64,000 nucleotides of DNA from an uncultured candidate division WPS-2 bacterium (GTDB lineage: Bacteria > Vulcanimicrobiota > Vulcanimicrobiia > Vulcanimicrobiales > Vulcanimicrobiaceae). Position 1 is the stretch's first letter, and each line of letters starts with the position of its first letter. Below are positions 35,711-43,160 of this stretch, one piece after another. The notes beneath the pieces are model-generated. The model was not told where the DNA came from. It did not search any database and saw nothing but the letters and a program-made list of their open reading frames with translations. The position numbers and the translations under genes are program-made. The stretch is from assembly GCA_937927945.1 (NCBI GenBank), contig CALEYW010000072.1, positions 1 through 64,000 of the forward strand, given 5' to 3'.

Positions 35711-36564
35711 GATCCGTCCCGCGCGCCGATGCGGTCCATGACGCGGCGCAGCAGCCGGTCGCGCGCGCGGTCGGGGACCAGCGACCCGATCGCCAGACGC
35801 ACCTTCGCGTCGAATCCGACGACGTAGCGCGAGCGCGGACGCCGCGCCGTGAGCGCGTGCACGACCGCGTCCGCGACGCGTTCGGGTGGGATCGCGCGGG
35901 ATTCGAAGGAACGCGAGACGCGCTGCATCATCGCGATGTCGGCTGCGTATCGCGCGTGCATCGCCGGGTCCATTGCGGCTGCGAGGTCGTTCCCCTGCGC
36001 GAGGCCGCGTTCCCAGATCGGCGTCTTCACCGCGCCGGGCTCGACGATCGACACGTCGACGCCGCTCGGAAGCAGCTCGGCGCGCAGCGCATCGGAGAGC
36101 GCCTCGAGCGCGTGCTTCGACGCTGCGTACGGACCGACGAACGGAGCCGCCAGCCGGCCCTGCACGGACGACATCATCACGATGCGGCCGAGTGTTCGCC
36201 GCAACAGCGGCAGCATCGCCTGCGTGACCGCCAGCGCCCCGAACACGTTGATCTCGAACTGTGCGCGCAGCGCGTCGATCGGAATCGTCTCGAGCGGCGC
36301 GCTGGTTGCGATGCCGGCATTGTTCACCAGTCCGTAGAGACCGCCGCCTGCCGCGATCCGTTCCGCCGCCGCCGCGATCTGCGCCGGCTGCGTCACGTCG
36401 AGGACGAGCGCGGTGCAGGCGTCGCCGAGCGCGCCCAACCGTGCCGCGGCAGCGCCGTCGCGCACGCCGGCCCACACCCGAAAGCCGTGCGCGACCAAGA
36501 CGCGCGCGGTCGTCGCGCCGATCCCGCTCGACGCGCCCGTGACCAAAACCGGGCGCCGCGTCAC
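35707..36564 (-). CDS. Short-chain dehydrogenase/reductase
   Basis: A 285-residue classical SDR: NAD(P) motif TGASSGIGATTA (about 9-20), NNAGIA (about 84-89), catalytic Ser in MMSSVQG and YxxxK in YAASKHAL. A hydrophobic C-terminal extension follows (RVADAVVHALTARRPRSRYVVGFDAKVRLAIGSLVPDRARDRLL), typical of SDRs acting on lipophilic substrates. The GTG shares one base with the TAG of the preceding gene and the end overlaps the MFS start, so all are co-translated with the efflux genes. Confidence 0.85.
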   Translation of the reverse strand: MTRRPVLVTGASSGIGATTARVLVAHGFRVWAGVRDGAAAARLGALGDACTALVLDVTQPAQIAAAAERIAAGGGLYGLVNNAGIATSAPLETIPIDALRAQFEINVFGALAVTQAMLPLLRRTLGRIVMMSSVQGRLAAPFVGPYAASKHALEALSDALRAELLPSGVDVSIVEPGAVKTPIWERGLAQGNDLAAAMDPAMHARYAADIAMMQRVSRSFESRAIPPERVADAVVHALTARRPRSRYVVGFDAKVRLAIGSLVPDRARDRLLRRVMDRIGARDGS

Positions 36565-37061
36565 TACACGGGCACGATGAACGCGAACCACATCGCCGCG
36601 GCTGCGGCCCCGCCGCACAGGGCGTACACCGTCCACTCGGCGAGCCGCCGGGTCGGGGCGGGCACCACCTCGTCGAGCACCGCAGCCCGCATGTCCGCAG
36701 CGGCTCGCGGGATCGCGAAGAGGAGGTAGCGGTGACCGCCGAGCGCGCGCAGCACGCTGGCGGGGTGGCCGACGAACGCGAAGTCGGTCAGCGCGACGTC
36801 GCGCGGCCGGTCGAGGTCGGCATTCTCGCGCAGGAACGCCCGCAGCCGCGCGCCTGCGCTGCCGCCGTCGTCGAACGCGGAGAGCAGTTCCGAGACGCCG
36901 CCGACGACGCGGGCCCATAGGCTCTCCCGTTCGTCGCCCGGCGCGACGAGCGCGGCGTGGATGCGCCGCTCGAGTTCGACCACGCGGGACGGGGCGCGTC
37001 CGGCCGCACAACGCCGAATGTCTTCGACGAAGCGCCGGTAGAACAGCGACTCGTCGGTCAC
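36564..37061 (-). CDS. Small protein with C-terminal membrane helix in the RND operon
   Basis: A 165-residue protein, family not recognised. The first 130 residues are soluble and charged (ESLFYRRFVEDIRRCAAGRAPSRVVELERRIHAAL...), and one hydrophobic helix near the end (WTVYALCGGAAAAAMWFAFIVPV) would anchor it in the inner membrane with the N-terminus in the cytosol. GTG 37061 overlaps the RND permease stop (GTGA) and its own stop overlaps the SDR start. This position suggests an accessory of the pump, for example a modulator, but nothing in the sequence proves it. Confidence 0.65.
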   Translation of the reverse strand: MTDESLFYRRFVEDIRRCAAGRAPSRVVELERRIHAALVAPGDERESLWARVVGGVSELLSAFDDGGSAGARLRAFLRENADLDRPRDVALTDFAFVGHPASVLRALGGHRYLLFAIPRAAADMRAAVLDEVVPAPTRRLAEWTVYALCGGAAAAAMWFAFIVPV

Positions 37062-40000
37062 CGGACGGCACCCGCCAATTCGCGCGCGCCCGTCGCGACC
37101 GTTCGCCGAATCCCGCTGCCGCCGGCCACGATGCGATAGATCGCGGGGATGGCGACGAGCGTCATCAGCATCGAGCCGCCGAGGCCGAAGATCACGGCCC
37201 AGCAGAACGGACGCCACAAGGTCTGCGATGAGAACGCCAAGGGCAAGAGACCGGCGATCGACGCGATGACGGTCAGCAGGATCGGTCGCAGCCGAGTCGT
37301 CCCGGCCAGGATCAGCGCACGCTCCATGGGTTCCCCCGCTTCCATTTCTCTCTTTGCGTACTCGAACAGCACGATCGCGTGATTGGTGACGATTCCACCG
37401 AGACTCGAGATTCCGAGCGACGCGACGAACCCGAAGTGCTCTCCGGTGAGAGCGAGTCCGGCGACCGCGCCGACGAGCCCGAGGGGAACGGCTGACAACA
37501 CGACCAGCGACAGCCGCAACGTCCGGAATTCCCACAGCAGAATCATTTGGTTGAGCAGCAATCCTACGATCACCGCGACCAACAGGTTTCGGAACGACTT
37601 GGTGGTCTGCTCGTCTTCGCCGGCGACGGTGAGGCGTACCCCGGGAGCAAGCGAGGCCGTGGGGGCGGCGTGACGGAAATCCGAGAGCACGTCGGAGGCG
37701 AGCCGGCCCTGCACGTCGGCCAGGACGCTCACGGTCGGCGTCCCGTCCCGATAGGTCGCGACGCTGACCTGCGTCGCCGGTGCGAGAGTGGCGATCTCCG
37801 CCAACGGCACTGCGCCCGCCGCGGTCGGCACGGCGAGCGCGCCGAACGCGGCGGCGTCGCGCCGCAGCCCGGCCGGGAGACGGACGTCGACGGGCGTCTG
37901 CCGGTCGTTCTCGCGGATCCGAGTGGCTTCGACGCCGCCGAAGGCGAGCGCGACGAGCCGTTGGACGTCGCCGGCCGTCGCGCCGCTCTGCGCGACTCGA
38001 GCCGGGTCGACCTGCGCGGCCAGTGTCGTGGTCGGCTGGCCGAGCGAGTCGCGCACCGCGACGGCGCCGGGGATCGCGGCGAGCTGCGTGCGCAGCGCGG
38101 CGGCGGAGGCCGCCAGCGCCGCCGGATCTTCGCCCTGCAGCCGCAGCTGAATCGGCGAACCGACCGGCGGCCCTTGTTCGAGCTTCTTCACGTCGATGCG
38201 CGCGCCGGGCACGCCGGCGCGCAGCTGCGGGCCGAGCGCCTTCACCAGCCGGTTCGCGCTTGCGATGTCGGCGGTGTCGACCAGGATCTGCGCGTACGAC
38301 GGCTTCGGCTGCTGCTGCAGCACGTTGTAATAGAAGCGCGGCGCGCCGGCGCCGACGAACGCGCCGACGACGGTGACGCCGTCCTGCGCGCGCACGACCG
38401 CCTCGATCCGGCCGGCGATCGCGGAGGTCGTGCGGATGTCGGTGCCGTCCGGCGCGTTGACGTCGATGAAGAACTGCGCGCGGTCGGCCGATGGGAAAAA
38501 CTGCACGCCCAAGTGCGGCACCCACAACACCGCGCCGGCCACGGCGCTCGCTGCGACGATGACGGTGATCCAAGGCCGGTGCAGCGACGCGGTCGCGAGC
38601 GGAACGTAGCGCGCGCGCAGCGCGTCGAGCAACCGGTCGAAGACCGAACGCTTTCCCGCACGCGTCGACGACACGGCGAACCATTCGCCCAGGATCGGCG
38701 TGACGAGGTACGCGACGACTAGCGATATCCCGAGCGCGACCGCCGTGACGACGGCCAGATCGCGCACGAAGTCACCGATCCCGCCGCCCATCAACCGGAA
38801 CGGCAGGAACGACGACATCGCGACGAGCGTCGAGGTGAGCAGCGGCATCCAGAGATCGGCGACGCCGCGTGACGCGGCGGTCGTGCGATCGTCGCCGGCC
38901 CGCAAGCGGTGCTCGATGTTGTCGACGGCGACGATGCCGGCGTCGACGATGATGCCGAGCGAGATGATCAGCGCCAGCACCGAAATCTGGTTGATGTCGA
39001 CGGACAGAAATCGAATGACGCCGAACGTCAGCACGATCGTCAGCACGACGGTGACGCCGACCAAGATTCCGTTGCGCAGTCCCATGAACAGCGCGACGAG
39101 GCCGGTGACGATCGCGACGGCGAGCAGCAGGTTCAGCGCGAAGTCGGCGACCCGGTCGTCGACCGTGCGCGGCTGATCGGCGATCAGCGCGGCGTGCGTC
39201 CCCGCCGGCCAGCCGGCGCGCTCGCCCTCGAGTGCGGCGCGCACCTCGGGACCGAGGTCGGTCAGCGACGAGGTCTCCTTGGCCTGCACCGCGATCGCGA
39301 TCGCCGGCTTGCCGTCGACCCGCACCAGTTCGCTCGGCGGATCGGGATACGCGGCGGCGACGCGCGCGAGATCGCCGACCCGCACGGCGCGGCCGTTGAT
39401 GGTGCGCACGTTGGTCGCCGCGACGTCGGCGATGCCGTGCAGGGGACTCGAGGGATCGACTTGCGCCAGCCGTCCGCCGACCGCGACGCTGCCCGCCGGG
39501 ACGAGCGCGTTGCGCGCCTGCAGCGCGCCGACCACGTCGTTCGCGGTCAGCGCGTAGCGCTGCAATGCCGCGACGTCGAGCTCGACGTCGAGCTGCTGCA
39601 CCTGTTCGCCGACCAGTTTCACGTAGCCGACGTCGGGCAGGCGCGAGAGGCGGTCGCCCAGACGTTTGGCGACGTCGCGCAGTTCGCGCGGCGTTGCGCC
39701 TTCCTGGCTCACGCCGACGACGATCGGATACGTCTTCCACGCATCCTCGACGATCGCCGGATCGACGCCTGCAGGGAGCTGCGCTTTGACGTCGTCGAGA
39801 TGATCGCGCACGTCGCGCAGCACCGGGCCGGCTTGGTCGATCGCGTCGTCGAACTCGATCTGGACTTCGGAGATTCCCGGCCGCGACGTCCCTTCGACGT
39901 GTTCGACGTGCGTGACGCCGCGCATCGCGTCGGCGATCTTCTTCGTCACCAGCTCTTCGACGTCGTGCGTCGTCGCGCCGGGAAACACCGTGACGATCGC

Positions 40001-40138
40001 CGTCTGTCGCTGCGTCGTCCCCGGATCTTCCCGCCGCTGCATCGTGACGCCCGAATAAATCGACCAGAACACCGCGAGCACCAGCCCCGCAATGATGAGA
40101 CTCTTGCGCCGCAGCGCAAACGCCGGAAGCCCGCTCAT
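37058..40138 (-). CDS. RND efflux permease (AcrB/NolG family)
   Basis: A 1026-residue, 12-TM resistance-nodulation-division pump with two periplasmic halves. It begins MSGLPAFALRRKSLIIAG. The TM4 region ISVLALIISLGIIVDAGIVAVDNIEHRL carries the proton-relay aspartates and motif D equivalents, and the second half repeats the pattern in FGFVASLGISSLGGIVTNHAIVLFEYAKREMEAG. It would export lipophilic substrates with the adaptor encoded 124 bp upstream. No TolC-type channel lies in the operon. The ATG at 40138 was chosen as the first after the spacer; GGAG lies about 12 bp upstream. Confidence 0.92.
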   Translation of the reverse strand: MSGLPAFALRRKSLIIAGLVLAVFWSIYSGVTMQRREDPGTTQRQTAIVTVFPGATTHDVEELVTKKIADAMRGVTHVEHVEGTSRPGISEVQIEFDDAIDQAGPVLRDVRDHLDDVKAQLPAGVDPAIVEDAWKTYPIVVGVSQEGATPRELRDVAKRLGDRLSRLPDVGYVKLVGEQVQQLDVELDVAALQRYALTANDVVGALQARNALVPAGSVAVGGRLAQVDPSSPLHGIADVAATNVRTINGRAVRVGDLARVAAAYPDPPSELVRVDGKPAIAIAVQAKETSSLTDLGPEVRAALEGERAGWPAGTHAALIADQPRTVDDRVADFALNLLLAVAIVTGLVALFMGLRNGILVGVTVVLTIVLTFGVIRFLSVDINQISVLALIISLGIIVDAGIVAVDNIEHRLRAGDDRTTAASRGVADLWMPLLTSTLVAMSSFLPFRLMGGGIGDFVRDLAVVTAVALGISLVVAYLVTPILGEWFAVSSTRAGKRSVFDRLLDALRARYVPLATASLHRPWITVIVAASAVAGAVLWVPHLGVQFFPSADRAQFFIDVNAPDGTDIRTTSAIAGRIEAVVRAQDGVTVVGAFVGAGAPRFYYNVLQQQPKPSYAQILVDTADIASANRLVKALGPQLRAGVPGARIDVKKLEQGPPVGSPIQLRLQGEDPAALAASAAALRTQLAAIPGAVAVRDSLGQPTTTLAAQVDPARVAQSGATAGDVQRLVALAFGGVEATRIRENDRQTPVDVRLPAGLRRDAAAFGALAVPTAAGAVPLAEIATLAPATQVSVATYRDGTPTVSVLADVQGRLASDVLSDFRHAAPTASLAPGVRLTVAGEDEQTTKSFRNLLVAVIVGLLLNQMILLWEFRTLRLSLVVLSAVPLGLVGAVAGLALTGEHFGFVASLGISSLGGIVTNHAIVLFEYAKREMEAGEPMERALILAGTTRLRPILLTVIASIAGLLPLAFSSQTLWRPFCWAVIFGLGGSMLMTLVAIPAIYRIVAGGSGIRRTVATGARELAGAVR

Positions 40139-40169
40139 TTCGAAGGCGCTCCGCCCCAGGCTGCGCGCC

Positions 40170-40188
40170 CCCCATGCTTCGCATGGGG
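40170..40188 (-). other. Hairpin in the adaptor-permease spacer
   Basis: CCCCATGC-TTC-GCATGGGG is a perfect 8-bp stem; on the transcribed strand the loop context is GC-GAA-GC, the exceptionally stable mini-hairpin loop. It sits in the 124-bp spacer between the two RND genes, with no T-run, so RNA processing, attenuation or a REP-like element are possible. The flanks are also G+C-rich and partly repetitive. Confidence 0.5.
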
Positions 40189-40262
40189 CCCCCGGTTCGA
40201 GCTCGCAAGGGGCAATGTCCCGGGAGCACGACGGTCCTGCGCTCGCTCCATGGCCATGGTTT

Positions 40263-41519
40263 TCATTCCGCCACCACCTTGAGGGGCGCGCCGGGTTTGA
40301 TGAGGGTGGCGCCGGCGCGGACGATGCGCGTGCCGGGGGCGATGCCGGTGACGACGGCGCGTTCGCCGTCGCCGTCGAGGACGCGGACGGGGTGGAGGCT
40401 CGCGCTGCCGCGCGCGGCGTCGTAGACGAGCACGTTCGCGGAGCGGGCGTCGGTGACGATCGCGCCGAGCGGGACGGTCGCGTCCCCTGCCGTGCGCGCA
40501 GTGCCGAGCGCGACGTCGACGATACCGCCGGTTCGCGCGCGCAGCCCCGCGACGCGGACGCGGACTTGCGCCGTGCGGGTGGCCGGATCGGCGTCGGGTT
40601 CGATGCGGGTGATCGTTGCGCGATACGCGCGGCCGTCGACGCGCACCGTCGCGCGCGAGCCCGGAGCGATCCCGCCCAGCCGCGCTTCCGGAACCGCCAC
40701 CAGCACGTCGGGATCGCGCGCGTCGACCAGGACGAATGCGGTAACGCCGGGCTGCGCGGAGCTGCCGGATTCGACCAGCCGCTGATCGACGTATGCGGCA
40801 GCCGGCGCGGTGAGGACCGACTTCGCCAACGTGACGTGCGCGAGGTCCGCTGCGGCACGGGCCGCGTCTGCGGCCGCATTTGCGGCGCTGATGTCTTCGA
40901 CGCGCGCACCGTCGTGAACCATACTGCGCTGGGCCTGTGCTTGCACGAACTGCGCTTGCGCGGCGTCGACTGACGCGTCGGCATCGCGCCGGCTCGCGTT
41001 CGTTTGATCGTGCTGCACCGCCGCGACGTCGCCGCTCGCGTAGAGCGCGTCGAAACGCGCGGCGTTGGCGGCGGCGAGCCGTTGCGCGGCGAGCGCGCGG
41101 TCGAGTTGCGCGTGTGCGGCGGCGACGCTCTGATCGGCGGCGACGCGTTCTTGGAAGCGTGCGCCGTTGCGCGCTTTCGCCGCGGCGGCGCTCGCGGCGA
41201 GCGCTTGCGCGTCCGCCCCGCGCGCCTGCGCGGCGTAGCCGCTGCCGTCCAGCGCGGCCAGCACGCTGCCTGTGGCGACGCGATCGCCGACGTCGACGTT
41301 GACCGCGCTGATCCGCCCGGGCACCTCGAACGCCACGCGGTAGACGTGCTGCGCGACGACGGTGCCCGGGCCGTCGTAGGCGGCGCGGCCGGCTGGCGCG
41401 AGGGCGGTGGCGACGGTCACGGGGGTCGCCGGCGGCGCGGTGACGGTCGCGGCGCGCGCCGCGCAAGCGCTGAAGGCGACCGCGATCAGGGCGGCCAGGG
41501 CGAGGGATGAGCGCGGCAT
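40263..41519 (-). CDS. RND efflux periplasmic adaptor (HlyD/AcrA family)
   Basis: A 418-residue membrane fusion protein. The N-terminus MPRSSLALAALIAVAFSACAA is a signal with a probable lipobox at FSAC. Then come barrel-sandwich half-motifs (VPGRISAVNVDVGDRVATGSVLAALDGS; LTAPAAAYVDQRLVESGSSAQPG), a long alanine-rich coiled-coil hairpin (about 95-220), a beta-barrel domain and membrane-proximal segment (GIAPGTRIVRAGATLIKPGAPLKVV). It connects the inner membrane pump to an outer membrane channel. Its promoter region carries a TGAAC-GTT-GTTCA site that matches the TetR operator. Confidence 0.9.
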   Translation of the reverse strand: MPRSSLALAALIAVAFSACAARAATVTAPPATPVTVATALAPAGRAAYDGPGTVVAQHVYRVAFEVPGRISAVNVDVGDRVATGSVLAALDGSGYAAQARGADAQALAASAAAAKARNGARFQERVAADQSVAAAHAQLDRALAAQRLAAANAARFDALYASGDVAAVQHDQTNASRRDADASVDAAQAQFVQAQAQRSMVHDGARVEDISAANAAADAARAAADLAHVTLAKSVLTAPAAAYVDQRLVESGSSAQPGVTAFVLVDARDPDVLVAVPEARLGGIAPGSRATVRVDGRAYRATITRIEPDADPATRTAQVRVRVAGLRARTGGIVDVALGTARTAGDATVPLGAIVTDARSANVLVYDAARGSASLHPVRVLDGDGERAVVTGIAPGTRIVRAGATLIKPGAPLKVVAE

Positions 41520-41537
41520 CGAACAGTCCTCCGAGAG

Positions 41538-41550
41538 TGAACGTTGTTCA
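41538..41550 (-). promoter_or_regulatory. Putative TetR operator upstream of the RND operon
   Basis: TGAAC-GTT-GTTCA is a perfect 5-bp inverted repeat, with the same core as the longer palindrome before the divergent SDR (TGAAC-GTC-GTTCA). It lies in the 60-bp gap between the TetR stop and the RND adaptor start, so the same repressor would control both. Confidence 0.65.
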
Positions 41551-41579
41551 GCGAAAGGGCAAGAAAAAGCGCGTCACGG

Positions 41580-42230
41580 TTAGGACGCGCTGCGCACCGT
41601 GGACGTGAGGGGCGTGGCGAGGCCGCGAAGGATCGTATCGCAGAGCATGTCGACGATCGCCTCGGGTCGCGTCTCGAGCACATGGTTGCAGGTCAGCGTC
41701 ATCGAGACGACGCCGTGGCAGGCGGTCCACACCATCTCGGCCAGCGCGACCGGGTCGCCGTCGGGACGGATCGCGCCGGCAGCTTGCGCCGCGCGAAACG
41801 CGTCGACCACGAACTGGAAGGCGCGCTCGCCGGGATCCTTCGGATCCGCCGTGTTGTCGGGCGGAAACAGCGCTTCCATGAACGCCGGGTCGGTCATGAA
41901 GAGCAGCCGGTACTCTTCGGGATTCTCGAAGCCGAAGCGTGTGTAGCAGCGCCCGATCCCGCGCAGGCGTTCGTACGGGTCGGCGATCTGCCCGACCGGC
42001 GTCATGTAGGCGATGAGGTGTTCGAACGACTCGGCGCAGAGCTGGCGCCCGATCGCCTCGCGGTTCTCGAAGTAGAGGTAGATCGTCGCCGGCGAGTACT
42101 CGATCGCGTCGCCGATCTTGCGCATGGTGAGGGCCTCGAAGCCCTCGTCGAGCACGATGCGGCGCGCGGCGGTCAGGATCTGTTCCCGCAGCTCGGCCCG
42201 CTGGCGCTCCTTGCGCTCAACAATTCCCAT
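41580..42230 (-). CDS. TetR/AcrR family regulator of the RND operon
   Basis: A 216-residue TetR protein with helix-turn-helix at about 12-58 (LREQILTAARRIVLDEGFEALTMRKIGDAIEYSPATIYLYFENREAI) and a TetR_C-like ligand domain (FENPEEYRLLFMTDP). It lies between the RND adaptor and a divergent SDR, and the inverted repeats in front of both targets share the same core. Autoregulation is likely because the stronger palindrome lies in its own promoter. The upstream of ATG 42230 contains the region up to the SDR start. Confidence 0.9.
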   Translation of the reverse strand: MGIVERKERQRAELREQILTAARRIVLDEGFEALTMRKIGDAIEYSPATIYLYFENREAIGRQLCAESFEHLIAYMTPVGQIADPYERLRGIGRCYTRFGFENPEEYRLLFMTDPAFMEALFPPDNTADPKDPGERAFQFVVDAFRAAQAAGAIRPDGDPVALAEMVWTACHGVVSMTLTCNHVLETRPEAIVDMLCDTILRGLATPLTSTVRSAS

Positions 42231-42284
42231 GGCCGCATGCTACCGCGGCGCGACATGACTGTCAATGCGTTTCTGAACTATGTT

Positions 42285-42313
42285 GACTATACTGAACGTC
42301 GTTCAGTATAGTC
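42285..42313 (+). promoter_or_regulatory. Long perfect palindrome, putative TetR operator
   Basis: GACTATACTGAAC-GTC-GTTCAGTATAGTC is a 13-bp perfect inverted repeat with a three-base spacer. It lies between the divergent TetR gene (start 42230) and the SDR gene (start 42319, only five bases away). The inner core is repeated before the RND adaptor. Both the size and the position fit a high-affinity TetR operator. Confidence 0.8.
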
Positions 42314-42318
42314 GGTTC

Positions 42319-43119
42319 ATGAACGAGGAACGAGCCCTGATCACGGGCGCGTCGTCGGGGATCGGCGAAACCTTCGCCCGTGTCCTGGCCGCCCGCGGCG
42401 AGGACCTCGTGCTGGTGGCGCGTTCCGCCGGCAAATTGGATGCGCTAGGGGCCGACCTCACGGCCCGCCACAACGTGCGCGTCGACGTCGTTCCGGCCGA
42501 CCTCTCGCATCGGGACGCGACGGACGGCATCGTCGCCGAGTTGGCGACGCGCGGGATCGCGATCGGGACGCTCGTCAACAACGCGGGCTTCGGAACGTAC
42601 GGCGAGTTCGCCCCGCTCGACGCCGCGCGCGAACGCGACGAAATCTTCGTCAACGTGGTCGCACCGGTCGTGCTCACCCGCGCGTTGCTGCCGGCGATGC
42701 TCGAGCGCGGTCACGGCGCGATCGTCAACGTCGCGTCGACCGCGGCGTTCCAGCCGGTGCCGTTCATGGCGACCTACGGCGCGACCAAGGCGTTCGTTCT
42801 CTCGTTCAGCGAGGCGCTGGCGGAGGAAGTGCGCGCGCGCGGCGTGCGCGTCGTCGCGCTCTGCCCCGGCCAAACCGAAACCGCGTTCTTCAGCGGGCTC
42901 GACGAAGCGCGCGCCCCCGGCCGCGCGCGCACCTCCGAGCAGGTCGTCGCGACCGCGCTGCGCGCGCTCGAACGCGGCCAGGTCGTCGCGATCGACGGTT
43001 TCGCCAACTACCTGCTCGCCAACGTCGGCCGCTTCTCGCCGCGTTGGGCCGTCGCGCGCATCACCGCACGCATGTTTCGCCCCGCAACCTCACCCGGGAA
43101 TCCGGCCCGCGCCTCCTGA
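42319..43119 (+). CDS. Short-chain dehydrogenase/reductase controlled by the TetR palindrome
   Basis: A 266-residue SDR: ALITGASSGIGETFA (about 6-20), NNAGFGTYGEF (about 90-100), catalytic Ser in NVASTAAF and YxxxK in YGATKAFVLS. It belongs to the membrane-associated DltE/YqjQ-like branch, ending in a hydrophobic tail. ATG 42319 is five bases after the palindrome, leaving no room for a Shine-Dalgarno, so transcription inside the operator would give a short leader or leaderless mRNA. The product may modify a lipophilic compound exported by the co-regulated pump. Confidence 0.85.
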   Translation: MNEERALITGASSGIGETFARVLAARGEDLVLVARSAGKLDALGADLTARHNVRVDVVPADLSHRDATDGIVAELATRGIAIGTLVNNAGFGTYGEFAPLDAARERDEIFVNVVAPVVLTRALLPAMLERGHGAIVNVASTAAFQPVPFMATYGATKAFVLSFSEALAEEVRARGVRVVALCPGQTETAFFSGLDEARAPGRARTSEQVVATALRALERGQVVAIDGFANYLLANVGRFSPRWAVARITARMFRPATSPGNPARAS

Positions 43120-43160
43120 AGATTGCGGAGTTTCCAGCGGTCCGTTCCGGGAGGCGTGCC

